From Sphingobacterium olei (GTDB taxonomy: Bacteria > Bacteroidota > Bacteroidia > Sphingobacteriales > Sphingobacteriaceae): a stretch of 64,000 nt of DNA. The stretch covers positions 124,001 through 188,000 of the forward strand of contig NZ_SUME01000005.1 of the NCBI RefSeq assembly GCF_005048855.1, written 5' to 3'. The notes below the pieces were generated by a model. That model was not told the DNA's origin, ran no database searches, and saw nothing but the letters and a program-made list of their open reading frames with translations. A program made the translations under genes and the position numbers. Of the stretch, positions 44,928 through 53,389 are shown piece by piece; position 1 is the first letter of the stretch; each line of letters starts with the position of its first letter.

Positions 44928-45413
44928 ATGAAAATACACGTAAAACTTATATTAGCAATCTGCAGCCTATTTTTAGTTGCCAATCAATCTCTTGCCCAGA
45001 CGAGTAAATACAAGTGCATGATCCAGATGGTGAGTTACCAAGGCGAAAAAGCATACGTCATTATCTCCCTGATCAACCCCAAAGGCGAATACGAAAAGAC
45101 ACTTTCGGTACTTGGTCCTGATAAGCAATGGTTCAATACCCTAAAAGAATGGTATAAATTCCAGACCAAGACAAAAGAGAAAATCAGTGCCGTGACCGGT
45201 GCATCCGTGGGCGGTGGCGACCGTGCTGTGCGTACTATCGAAATAGACAATGCCAAACTGAATAAAGGATATAAATTACGCTTTGAATCAGCCGTAGAAG
45301 AACAAAAATACCACGTAAAAGACGTAGAACTTGCTGTAACACCCCAAGGGCTGATAGAACGTGCCGAGGGCACGGGATATATCCGTTTCGTGAAATTAAG
45401 TAAAGTTCAGTAA
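44928..45413 (+). CDS. DUF2271 periplasmic protein, likely flavinylated
   Basis: A 161-residue protein with a signal peptide (residues 1-23, ending LAQ). The DUF2271 core carries 'ISAVTGASVGGG'. Its T90-G91-A92-S93 matches the [ST]GA[ST] motif to which ApbE attaches FMN, so S93 is the candidate flavin-bearing residue. DUF2271 proteins are reported among extracytosolic flavinylated proteins, often next to PepSY membrane proteins, as here. It would carry electrons in the periplasm. It is 10 bp before the PepSY-reductase gene and in the same operon as ApbE. Confidence 0.75.
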   Translation: MKIHVKLILAICSLFLVANQSLAQTSKYKCMIQMVSYQGEKAYVIISLINPKGEYEKTLSVLGPDKQWFNTLKEWYKFQTKTKEKISAVTGASVGGGDRAVRTIEIDNAKLNKGYKLRFESAVEEQKYHVKDVELAVTPQGLIERAEGTGYIRFVKLSKVQ

Positions 45414-45423
45414 GCCGCAACAA

Positions 45424-47607
45424 ATGACCCTATCCATCTGGCGGTATGCGCACCTGGCTTTAGCCCTAGTTTCGGCACTGTTCCTGTTGATACTTTCAGT
45501 AACAGGAGTGATCCTGGCAATCGGGGCAGTGGACGAAAAGACACAGGGGTATAAAGTCAGTAATTTTGATGAAATAAACCTCGCACAGACCATTCCGACG
45601 CTGTGGGAGGTTTATTCCGAAATTACAGAACTTACCGTAGATCACAATCAGTTCGTAACGATAGATGCTTTCGATGAGGAGGGCAATTCGCTCAAAGCCT
45701 ACATTGACCCCCGCACCGGAGCCGTTTTGGGAGAAGTAAAGCCCCAAAGCGATTTTATCCAATGGAATATTGCACTACACCGTTCGCTATTCTTGAAAGA
45801 AACCGGACGTATCATCGTCGGCGTGGCGTCCTTTCTGCTTTTTCTAATTACTATTTCGGGAATTGTACTGATTGCCAAACGCCAACAGGGACTGCGAAAT
45901 TTCTTTGCCAAGATCAATAAAGACTTCTTTGCCCAGTACTTTCACGTCGTCAGTGGACGGATTTTTCTGATCCCGGTACTCATACTAGCCCTCACAGGTA
46001 CCTACCTTTTTATGGTCAGGATTGGTCTGACCGGTGGCGAAAACCAAACTGTTGATTACGTATTAAATGAAGAGGCAGCAGCGCAGAAACCGCTGGCCGA
46101 TTTCCCCGTTTTCAACGAAACACGGCTGGCAGATGTGGATAAAATCGAATTTCCATTTATACCCGATGATCCCGAAGAGTTTTACGTATTGAAGCTGAAA
46201 GACAGGGAACTGGCGGTAAATCAAATTACCGGCGAAATAAAGGAAGAAACCCGATACCCCTACAGCTTGATATTGGAAAGACTCAGTTTGGATTTGCACA
46301 CCGGACGAACGAATGCAATTTGGGCAATTATTTTGGGTTTTGCTTCGCTCAACATTCTGTTTTTCATCTATACTGGTTTTGCGATTACCTTCCGCAGATC
46401 AGGAACTAAAGTCAAAAACAAGTTCAATGCTTCCGCTGCCGAGTACGTGATTTTGGTCGGAACAGAAAATGGCAGTACACTATCTTTTGCCAATAAAATC
46501 CATCAGCAGCTACTGGCCCTCGGGTGTAAATCCTTTCTGACCGAGATGAACAAGTTTACACGCTTTCCCAAAGCAACACATTTCTTGGTTTTCAGTTCTA
46601 CATATGGGTTGGGTACAGCACCGGCAAATGCGATAGCTTTTGATAAATTGATTGCCAAGTTTCCGCAAAATCAACCCGCTCAATATTCCGTTATCGGGTT
46701 TGGATCAAAGGCCTATCCCGACTTCTGTGCCTATGCAGGACAGGTCGACGAGCTGTTGGCACGACAAAGTTGGGCGACACGATTGCTCGATCTGCATACC
46801 GTGAACGACCGTTCCGTAGAAGAATTTATGACCTGGGTGAATGCATGGAATGGGAAAACCGCCTGCGGATTAGGAACCACACCCGCTCTCTACGCCACCA
46901 AAATAACCGGTTTGAAGAAATTCACCGTCTTGGAAAGAACTACCGTTACCGAAGATAACGCAACGTTTAGAATCACCCTGAAGCCACAAGGCGCGCAAGC
47001 TTTCCAGTCGGGCGATCTGTTGGCTATTTACCCCGCAAACGATGGCCGAGAGCGGTTGTATTCCATAGCTAAAGTAGATGGCAATATACAGCTTATCGTC
47101 AAGTTGCATCCCAGCGGATTAGGATCCGAATACTTATATCATCTCGGAAAGGGCGATAGTACATCTGCCCGGGTCGTCATCAACAAGGAGTTTCATTTTC
47201 CGAAGAATGCGCCCATTGTCGCAATGATTGCGAATGGCACTGGTATTGCACCATTTATAGGGATGATTAAGGGAAACAAAAAAACGATTTCGACTCACTT
47301 ATACGCAGGCTTCAGGTACAATAACAGCTTGTCAAAGCAATACGACTCCTTTGCCCAGGAAGAAATAGCTGCGGGAAGATTGATTGGTTATTATAGCGCT
47401 TTTTCACGCGAGGAAAACCGGAAATATGTAATGGACTTGATCCGACAAGATGCGATATTCTTTTCCGAATTATTAGAAAATAAAGGTGTCATCATGATCT
47501 GTGGCTCCTTGGCTATGCAAAAGGACGTCGAACAATTGCTTTGTGAACTACTCCAAACAAAAGACCTCAGCCAGTATAAAGGACAGATTTTAGCGGATTG
47601 TTATTAG
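45424..47607 (+). CDS. PepSY-TM / flavodoxin / FAD-NAD(P)H reductase fusion
   Basis: A 727-residue inner-membrane protein. Residues about 1-330 are a PepSY_TM region with four helices (about 8-35, 125-150, 180-202, 290-318). It has His residues in or beside them (H9 'RYAHLALAL', 'IALHRSLF', 'YFHVVSGR', 'DLHTGRTN') that could bind b-haem. Residues about 335-480 are a flavodoxin-like FMN domain ('VGTENGSTLSFA', 'STYGLGTAPANAI'), and about 490-727 an FAD/NAD(P)H reductase with 'RLYSIAK' and 'GTGIAPFIGMI'. The layout moves electrons from cytosolic NAD(P)H across the membrane. It matches XusC-like/PepSY ferric-siderophore reductases. The cytosolic reductase being fused to the membrane part is notable. 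Confidence 0.85.
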   Translation: MTLSIWRYAHLALALVSALFLLILSVTGVILAIGAVDEKTQGYKVSNFDEINLAQTIPTLWEVYSEITELTVDHNQFVTIDAFDEEGNSLKAYIDPRTGAVLGEVKPQSDFIQWNIALHRSLFLKETGRIIVGVASFLLFLITISGIVLIAKRQQGLRNFFAKINKDFFAQYFHVVSGRIFLIPVLILALTGTYLFMVRIGLTGGENQTVDYVLNEEAAAQKPLADFPVFNETRLADVDKIEFPFIPDDPEEFYVLKLKDRELAVNQITGEIKEETRYPYSLILERLSLDLHTGRTNAIWAIILGFASLNILFFIYTGFAITFRRSGTKVKNKFNASAAEYVILVGTENGSTLSFANKIHQQLLALGCKSFLTEMNKFTRFPKATHFLVFSSTYGLGTAPANAIAFDKLIAKFPQNQPAQYSVIGFGSKAYPDFCAYAGQVDELLARQSWATRLLDLHTVNDRSVEEFMTWVNAWNGKTACGLGTTPALYATKITGLKKFTVLERTTVTEDNATFRITLKPQGAQAFQSGDLLAIYPANDGRERLYSIAKVDGNIQLIVKLHPSGLGSEYLYHLGKGDSTSARVVINKEFHFPKNAPIVAMIANGTGIAPFIGMIKGNKKTISTHLYAGFRYNNSLSKQYDSFAQEEIAAGRLIGYYSAFSREENRKYVMDLIRQDAIFFSELLENKGVIMICGSLAMQKDVEQLLCELLQTKDLSQYKGQILADCY

Positions 47608-47611
47608 TTTA

Positions 47612-47638
47612 GTGACTGGTGATTCGTGACTGGTGATT
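47612..47638. repeat. Two tandem 14-bp repeats (GTGACTGGTGATT)
   Basis: GTGACTGGTGATTC followed directly by GTGACTGGTGATT, in the 75-bp gap before the ApbE start. There is no coding or hairpin potential; it may be simple slippage. Confidence 0.6.
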
Positions 47639-47682
47639 GGTGGCTCATTAAGACATAGAATATGTACGTATTAAATTTGGGA

Positions 47683-48636
47683 ATGTCTAAATACCTTGGA
47701 AGCACACTCTTGTTTTTGTGTTTGGGACTGTTATTTCAAACGGTGGATGCACAGGTTCTGGTCAAAAGACAGCTGACCAAAATGGGATCGCTTTTCGATA
47801 TCACGGTCGTGGCTCGTGACAGTATACAGGCAGACCAGCATATTCAGGACGCCGCCAATGAAATAGAGCGCATCGAAAACCTTATTTCCGAGTGGAGGCC
47901 ACATACGCAAATAGCCCAGGTAAACCAATATGCCGGTATCCGCCCTGTACAAGTAGACAAAGAAGTTTTCGAGCTTACCCGCCGTGCCATTTATTATTCC
48001 CAACTAACAGACGGCGCTTTCGATATTAGCATAGCTGCTTTAGATAAAGTTTGGGTGTTCGACGGCAGCATGGAGCAGTTGCCATCTGATGATGCTATTC
48101 GTAACTCTGTGCAGTATGTAGGCTACCAATATATTGTTTTGGATAGCGTAAACTCGACCATTTTTTTGGAAAAGAAGGGTATGAAAATCGGCTTCGGTTC
48201 TATCGGGAAAGGCTATGCCGCTGACAAAGGTCGCGAGCTCCTACGATCTTTGGGTATCCAAGGCGGTATTGTAAATGCTTCCGGTGATCTTTCAGCTTGG
48301 GGTACACAACCTGACAGACAGCCCTGGAAAGTAGGGGTGCGTAATCCGTTCAAACCCCATAAAATGATAAAGGTCCTGAAATTGGGGTACGGCTCGGTGG
48401 CAACATCCGGGAGCTATGAGAAATTTGCAGAACTACACGGCAAACGCTATGCGCATATTATCAATCCTATCACCGGCTGGCCATCTACCGGGCTTACCAG
48501 CGTAACCGTCTACGGAACATCGGCAGAGTTTGCCAATTTCCTCAGCACATCCATTATGGTTTTAGGAAATAAAAAGGGCAAAAAACTACTAAAAAAATTC
48601 CCCGACTATAAAGCCATTATCGTGAAAGACAAGTAA
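47683..48636 (+). CDS. apbE: FAD:protein FMN transferase
   Basis: A 317-residue exported enzyme from the ATG at 47683, which gives a clean signal peptide ('LLFLCLGLLFQTVDAQ'). An in-frame ATG at 47662 adds seven residues. ApbE hallmarks are present: 'DGAFDISIAALDKVW', 'FGSIGKGYAADKG', 'NASGDLSAWG', 'HIINPITGWPSTG'. It attaches FMN covalently to Thr/Ser in [ST]GA[ST] motifs of periplasmic proteins; the DUF2271 protein encoded two genes upstream is the obvious local target. The usual Asp before the final metal-site Thr reads Asn ('FANFLSTSI'), possibly normal for this subgroup. Confidence 0.9.
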   Translation: MSKYLGSTLLFLCLGLLFQTVDAQVLVKRQLTKMGSLFDITVVARDSIQADQHIQDAANEIERIENLISEWRPHTQIAQVNQYAGIRPVQVDKEVFELTRRAIYYSQLTDGAFDISIAALDKVWVFDGSMEQLPSDDAIRNSVQYVGYQYIVLDSVNSTIFLEKKGMKIGFGSIGKGYAADKGRELLRSLGIQGGIVNASGDLSAWGTQPDRQPWKVGVRNPFKPHKMIKVLKLGYGSVATSGSYEKFAELHGKRYAHIINPITGWPSTGLTSVTVYGTSAEFANFLSTSIMVLGNKKGKKLLKKFPDYKAIIVKDK

Positions 48637-48658
48637 AGCGTCATTGTTCGCGTGTTTT

Positions 48659-49012
48659 TTATCGAGCAGACTTTTCGCCGCCAATTCTTCCAAGGATCAT
48701 TTCTAGTAAGGCAACCACAACAGCAAATAGAGCTGCAGCCCAGAACCCCGAAACATCAAACTTAGAACCCATGATGCTGTCGCTGAGCATAACCATCAAT
48801 ACCGTGATGATAAATGATACCAGTCCAAAAGTAAGCCAATTGAGTGGAAACGTGAATAGTCGCAGTATCCCGCCGATAACTGCATTTACGAATCCAATTA
48901 CTAATCCCGTTACAATAGCCCAACCAAAGCCAGCTACCTGTACACCAGGAATAATATAGGATGCTAATGCGATAACTAGTCCCGTCAACAAAAGTGATAT
49001 AATAAATCTCAT
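48659..49012 (-). CDS. Phage_holin_4_2-family small membrane protein
   Basis: A 117-residue protein with four membrane helices covering almost its whole length ('MRFIISLLLTGLVIALASYI', 'GWAIVTGLVIGFVNAVIGGI', 'NWLTFGLVSFIITVLMVML', 'FWAAALFAVVVALLEMIL'). This is the chromosomal family PF04020 (YvlD/DUF360-like), named after a holin but widespread outside phages. Function is unknown. It converges on apbE with 22 bp between stop codons. Confidence 0.8.
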   Translation of the reverse strand: MRFIISLLLTGLVIALASYIIPGVQVAGFGWAIVTGLVIGFVNAVIGGILRLFTFPLNWLTFGLVSFIITVLMVMLSDSIMGSKFDVSGFWAAALFAVVVALLEMILGRIGGEKSAR

Positions 49013-49242
49013 AATTACAATATATTTAGTTTATGAAAGCGATTCAAATTTAGTGCCAAAGGAGAAGTTTCCATATTAAACTTTCTGACGAGCGGCTTAA
49101 GAAATTATTATCCAAAAAGGCGCATTCAGATTAGCAGTTTTAAAACATCGAATATCTTGACGTTGAGCTAGACGCTAAAAAAAATATATATATATTATGC
49201 TTGCATATGAAATTTTATTATCTTCACCTTAATTATAAACAA

Positions 49243-49662
49243 ATGCGTATGAACAAGCTACTCTTTACAGTATGTGCCTGGATAATGTCTGTGACATTAT
49301 TTGCGCAAACAAGCGATCCTATTTTGGGTAAATGGCAAAATCCTTCCGGAGAAGGACGAATAGAAATTTACAAGAAAGGCGATAAATATTTTGGGAAGTT
49401 ATATTGGATTAAAGACGCCGCAAAAAAGGATGTCAATAATCCAGATGAAAAACTTCGTTCCCGCAACATCCAAGGTGTAGAAATACTTACCAACTTTACC
49501 AAAAAGGGGAGTGCCTATGAGGGCGGACAGATTTACGATCCGAAATCCGGAAAAACGTACAGTTGTAAAATGAGCATTAAAGGCGCCGATCAACTCGATA
49601 TCCGTGGATATGTGGGCGTGAGTCTTCTGGGACGCACCGAAACATGGAAACGCGTTAAATAG
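49243..49662 (+). CDS. DUF2147 exported protein
   Basis: A 139-residue protein when started at 49243 (MRMNKLLF); an ATG at 49249 is equally possible. Upstream in-frame starts would extend a poor N-terminus. It has a signal peptide (ending LFAQ) and a DUF2147 domain: 'DPILGKWQNPSGEGRIEIY', 'GDKYFGKLYWIKD', 'GGQIYDPKSGKTYSCKM', 'LDIRGYVGVSLLGRTETWKR'. DUF2147 proteins are small beta-barrel, lipocalin-like periplasmic proteins. No function is known. It is a single gene. Confidence 0.8.
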   Translation: MRMNKLLFTVCAWIMSVTLFAQTSDPILGKWQNPSGEGRIEIYKKGDKYFGKLYWIKDAAKKDVNNPDEKLRSRNIQGVEILTNFTKKGSAYEGGQIYDPKSGKTYSCKMSIKGADQLDIRGYVGVSLLGRTETWKRVK

Positions 49663-49700
49663 GACAATCGATTTCGTTGTAAGTACATTATAATTTCTTG

Positions 49701-49708
49701 TATCTTTG
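49701..49708 (+). promoter_or_regulatory. -7 element of kbl
   Basis: TATCTTTG, 70 bp before the kbl ATG. It is followed at once by a palindrome in the predicted 5' leader. Confidence 0.55.
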
Positions 49709-49712
49709 GCTT

Positions 49713-49758
49713 ATTCGCAGATTTGCGAATACGCAGACTTGCAGATTCACAAATACGC
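49713..49758 (+). repeat. Palindrome and degenerate direct repeats in the kbl leader
   Basis: ATTCGCA-GATT-TGCGAAT (49713-49730) is a perfect 7-bp-stem hairpin. Two further variants of ACGCAGACTTG/GCAGATTCACAAATACGC follow. The hairpin starts at about the first transcribed bases. Confidence 0.55.
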
Positions 49759-49777
49759 TTAATTTTTTACTTATAAC

Positions 49778-50968
49778 ATGTTTACCACATTAAAACCCGT
49801 ATTGGAAAAAGAACTTGCAGCGATCAAAGATGCAGGTTTATACAAAAAAGAACGTATCATCGTCACCCCGCAGGGAGCAGATATTAAAGTAAGCACAGGG
49901 CAGGAAGTGATTAATTTCTGTGCAAACAATTATCTGGGATTATCATCCCATCCCAAAGTTACAGAAGCAGCGAAAAAGGCCATTGATTCGCATGGCTATG
50001 GCATGTCTTCTGTGCGCTTTATCTGTGGTACGCAGGATATCCATAAAGAATTGGAGGCAAAGATTTCCAAATTTTTAGGCACCGAAGATACCATTTTATA
50101 CGCCGCAGCATTTGATGCAAATGGCGGGGTATTCGAACCCCTATTAGGTGCGGAGGATGCAATTATTTCCGACGAGCTCAATCACGCTTCAATTATCGAC
50201 GGCGTCCGTTTGTGTAAAGCACAGCGTTTCCGTTATAAAAACTGTGATATGGAAGATCTTGAAGCACAATTAAAAGCAGCTTCAGGAGCACGCCATCGTA
50301 TCATTGTGACAGATGGCGCTTTCTCAATGGACGGTTCAGTAGCACCCTTGGATAAAATCTGTGACCTTGCCGATAAATATGAGGCGCTAGTCATGATAGA
50401 CGAGTCACACTGCTCAGGCTTCATCGGTAAAACAGGTCGCGGTACACACGAGCTATTTAACGTCATCGATCGTGTAGACATCATTACAGGTACTCTAGGT
50501 AAAGCTTTAGGTGGTGCTTCAGGTGGATTTACGTCCGGTCGTAAAGAAATTATCGATATGTTGCGTCAGCGTTCACGGCCGTATTTATTTTCAAATACCC
50601 TAGCTCCAGCAATCGCCGGCGCTTCCGTTGCGGTGTTGGATATGTTGAGTGAAACGACCGAATTACGGGATAAGTTGGAAAATAATACAACATACTTCCG
50701 CGAGAAAATGACAGCAGCCGGCTTCGACATCAAATCAGGCTTTCATCCGATCGTTCCCGTGATGTTATACGATGCTAAATTAGCACAGGAATTTGCAGCA
50801 AAGATGCTGGAAGAAGGAATATATGTGATCGGCTTTTATTATCCAGTCGTTCCACAAGGAAAAGCACGTATCCGTGTACAGATCTCCGCAGCACATGAAA
50901 CCAAACACTTGGATAAAGCGATTGCTGCGTTCACCAAAGTAGGGAAAGCATTGGGTGTGATACAGTAA
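49778..50968 (+). CDS. kbl: Glycine C-acetyltransferase (2-amino-3-ketobutyrate CoA ligase)
   Basis: A 396-residue PLP enzyme that interconverts 2-amino-3-ketobutyrate plus CoA with glycine plus acetyl-CoA in threonine breakdown. Signature residues: '[14 protein letters not shown]', '[13 protein letters not shown]', D208/H211 in '[17 protein letters not shown]', and Schiff-base K242 in '[15 protein letters not shown]', very close to E. coli Kbl K244. Length is normal. Threonine dehydrogenase (tdh) is not in the window, so the partner lies elsewhere. Confidence 0.93.
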   Translation: MFTTLKPVLEKELAAIKDAGLYKKERIIVTPQGADIKVSTGQEVINFCANNYLGLSSHPKVTEAAKKAIDSHGYGMSSVRFICGTQDIHKELEAKISKFLGTEDTILYAAAFDANGGVFEPLLGAEDAIISDELNHASIIDGVRLCKAQRFRYKNCDMEDLEAQLKAASGARHRIIVTDGAFSMDGSVAPLDKICDLADKYEALVMIDESHCSGFIGKTGRGTHELFNVIDRVDIITGTLGKALGGASGGFTSGRKEIIDMLRQRSRPYLFSNTLAPAIAGASVAVLDMLSETTELRDKLENNTTYFREKMTAAGFDIKSGFHPIVPVMLYDAKLAQEFAAKMLEEGIYVIGFYYPVVPQGKARIRVQISAAHETKHLDKAIAAFTKVGKALGVIQ

Positions 50969-51003
50969 TAAAGTTAGTTTGTCGCTCAAGGCCGCGACTG
51001 GCT

Positions 51004-51029
51004 CGTCCTTTTGTCTTGTCAAAAGGACG
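51004..51029. repeat. Hairpin element CGTCCTTTTG-N6-CAAAAGGACG
   Basis: A perfect 10-bp stem in the 420-bp gap between kbl and typA (50969-51388). The surrounding sequence (GTCGCTCAAGGCCGCGACTG upstream, CGAAACGAAGTGGAG at 51093-51107) looks like a mosaic of dispersed intergenic elements. The remainder of the gap holds only the typA promoter. Confidence 0.55.
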
Positions 51030-51324
51030 CAAAACCATGTCGCTCGAACCTTTTGGCCGTAGGGATAGTGCCTCCCATTGCTACTGCCAAACCGAAACGA
51101 AGTGGAGCTCAGCGTAGCTAAAGCTTCACAGGCGACATCTTGAGTAATTGTAAGGATAGTGCATTAATTATATTGTACTTTTTTTATGCCTCAGCTGGAT
51201 TTAATTGCGGATTCTTTTTTATAAAAAAATGCCCTCTATCATTAATTAACAGGTATTCAGGGGGTTGTTGGTCGGGGTGTTAAGCCGAGTAAACAAAAAA
51301 CTAACAAAATATTCACGGTAAATA

Positions 51325-51356
51325 TTTAGAAATGAGGTACAAAATTCATATCTTTG
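51325..51356 (+). promoter_or_regulatory. Promoter of typA
   Basis: TTTA (51325-51328), 20-bp spacer, TATCTTTG (51349-51356), 33 bp before the ATG. Confidence 0.6.
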
Positions 51357-51388
51357 CACCTCAAATTTTTATATAATATCGTTGCTAA

Positions 51389-53194
51389 ATGCAAAATATC
51401 AGAAATATAGCGATTATCGCTCACGTCGATCACGGTAAAACTACGCTGGTAGACAAAATCTTACACTTCACAAATCTTTTTAGAGATAATGACGGTACAG
51501 GTGATTTAATTCTAGACAACAATGATCTGGAACGGGAGCGCGGTATTACGATCGTTGCTAAGAATGTATCTGTACAATATAAAGGTGTAAAAATAAACGT
51601 TATTGATACTCCTGGTCACGCCGATTTCGGTGGTGAGGTAGAGCGCGTATTAAAAATGGCAGATGGTGTTGTGTTGTTGGTAGATGCTTTTGAAGGTCCG
51701 ATGCCGCAAACACGTTTCGTGACACAAAAAGCGCTTGCTTTAGGTCTAAAACCATTGGTTGTCGTTAATAAAGTAGACAAAGAAAACTGTCGTCCCGAAG
51801 AAGTTTATGAGAATGTATTTGACCTGTTCTTTAGCTTAGATGCTACAGAAGAGCAATTGGCATTCCCTGTATTATATGGTTCGTCGAAACAAGGTTGGAT
51901 GTCAACCGATTGGCAAGAACCAAAAGAAGATGTATCTGAATTATTGGATGCGATCATAGATCACTTCCCACCTTCCCCATATGTAGAAGGAACATTACAA
52001 ATGCAGATCACCTCTTTAGATTACTCTACGTTCGTAGGTCGTATCGCAATTGGTCGTGTGGCACGTGGTACCATTAAAGAAAATCAACCCATCTCTTTAA
52101 TGAAACGTGATGGTAAAATCGTTAAATCCCGTGTTAAAGAATTACATACTTTTGAAGGCTTAGGTCGTCGTCGCGTTACTGAAGTAGCTTGTGGAGATAT
52201 CTGTGCCGTAGTAGGTATCGAAGGCTTTGATATTGGTGATACGATTGCTGATTTTGACAATCCAGAGCAATTGGAGGTTATCCATATCGATGAGCCTACA
52301 ATGAATATGTTGTTCACGATCAACAACTCCCCTTTCTTTGGTAAAGAAGGTAAGTTGGTGACTTCCCGTCACATCCACGATCGCCTTCAAAAAGAATTAG
52401 AGAAAAATTTAGCGCTTCGTGTAGTTCCTACCGAATCCCCAGATGCCTGGTTGGTGTATGGTCGCGGTATCCTGCATTTGTCCGTATTGATCGAGACCAT
52501 GCGTCGCGAAGGATACGAATTGCAGGTGGGTCAGCCTCAGGTAATTGTCAAAGAAATTGACGGTAAGAAATGTGAGCCTATCGAAGTATTGGTGGTTGAC
52601 GTTCCTGCAGAGGTTTCAGGTAAAGTAATCGAATTGGTAACGCAACGTAAAGGCGAGCTATTGATTATGGAGACCAAAGGCGAAATGCAACACTTAGAGT
52701 TCGAAATCCCTTCCCGTGGTATCATCGGTCTACGTAATAACGTACTGACAGCTACAGCAGGAGAGGCTGTAATGGCACACCGTTTGAAAGGATACGAGCC
52801 TTGGAGAGGTACAATCCCTGGACGTCTGCACGGTGTATTGATCTCGTTGGATAAAGGTACTACAACAGCTTACTCTATTGATAAATTACAAGATCGTGGT
52901 AAATTCTTTGTGGATCCAGGAGTAGATATTTACGAAGGACAGATCTTAGGCGAGCACATCCGTGATAACGATTTAACGATCAACATTACGAAAGGTAAGC
53001 AATTGACCAATATGCGTGCTTCCGGTACGGATGACAATACACGTATTGCTCCGGCGATCAAATTTTCGTTAGAAGAATCGATGGAGTATATCCAAGCAGA
53101 CGAATACATCGAGGTAACACCTCAGTCTACCCGTTTACGTAAAATCTACCTAACAGAGAATGAGCGTAAAGTAAATGCTAAGAAATTTCAATAA
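51389..53194 (+). CDS. typA: Ribosome-binding GTPase TypA/BipA
   Basis: A 601-residue translational GTPase that binds the ribosome under stress and cold and helps 50S assembly. It has G1 '[10 protein letters not shown]' (11-20), 'ERGITI', G3 '[12 protein letters not shown]' and G4 'VVNKVDKE', then EF-G-like domains and the TypA-specific C-terminal region ending in a positively charged tail. Length and order are standard. It is a single gene with its own promoter and terminator. Confidence 0.96.
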   Translation: MQNIRNIAIIAHVDHGKTTLVDKILHFTNLFRDNDGTGDLILDNNDLERERGITIVAKNVSVQYKGVKINVIDTPGHADFGGEVERVLKMADGVVLLVDAFEGPMPQTRFVTQKALALGLKPLVVVNKVDKENCRPEEVYENVFDLFFSLDATEEQLAFPVLYGSSKQGWMSTDWQEPKEDVSELLDAIIDHFPPSPYVEGTLQMQITSLDYSTFVGRIAIGRVARGTIKENQPISLMKRDGKIVKSRVKELHTFEGLGRRRVTEVACGDICAVVGIEGFDIGDTIADFDNPEQLEVIHIDEPTMNMLFTINNSPFFGKEGKLVTSRHIHDRLQKELEKNLALRVVPTESPDAWLVYGRGILHLSVLIETMRREGYELQVGQPQVIVKEIDGKKCEPIEVLVVDVPAEVSGKVIELVTQRKGELLIMETKGEMQHLEFEIPSRGIIGLRNNVLTATAGEAVMAHRLKGYEPWRGTIPGRLHGVLISLDKGTTTAYSIDKLQDRGKFFVDPGVDIYEGQILGEHIRDNDLTINITKGKQLTNMRASGTDDNTRIAPAIKFSLEESMEYIQADEYIEVTPQSTRLRKIYLTENERKVNAKKFQ

Positions 53195-53218
53195 GCTTTT
53201 TATTAGTATACACATATT

Positions 53219-53247
53219 AAAGCCTTCGATCTTCTCGAAGGCTTTTT
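53219..53247 (+). terminator. Terminator of typA
   Basis: AAAGCCTTCGA / TCGAAGGCTTT hairpin with a short TCTTC loop, followed by TTTTTT. Confidence 0.85.
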
Positions 53248-53269
53248 TTGTTTTAACACTTTTCTTTCT

Positions 53270-53289
53270 TTGTAGCTAAAGCGCTACAA
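53270..53289. promoter_or_regulatory. Perfect dyad TTGTAGC-N6-GCTACAA upstream of the kinase
   Basis: Arms at 53270-53276 and 53283-53289 (extended to 8 bp with outer T/A). It ends 49 bp before a TAGATTTG -7 element (53339-53346). The same dyad is at 60829-60848. Confidence 0.6.
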
Positions 53290-53338
53290 ATTTAAAAAAA
53301 GATCGTTTGGGCTCGCTACATCTCAATTCAAATTTAAT

Positions 53339-53346
53339 TAGATTTG
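53339..53346 (+). promoter_or_regulatory. -7 element of the histidine kinase gene
   Basis: TAGATTTG fits TAnnTTTG, 43 bp before the GTG start. No -33 TTTG is at normal spacing, which would fit activation through the dyad upstream. Confidence 0.45.
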
Positions 53347-53389
53347 GATTCCAATTGCCGAATGGAAAAGTAACCGTAACATACCTTAA

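Noticed and set aside
47612..47638. Tandem 14-bp repeats as a CRISPR or regulator array
   Set aside because: Only two direct copies without spacers; best seen as slippage.
48520..48580. Asn in place of Asp at the ApbE metal site as evidence of an inactive enzyme
   Set aside because: All other ApbE motifs are present and I believe related Bacteroidota ApbE proteins carry Asn here, so inactivation is not supported.
48659..49012. Holin-like gene as a sign of prophage
   Set aside because: The family name is misleading; it is a common chromosomal membrane protein and no other phage gene is near.
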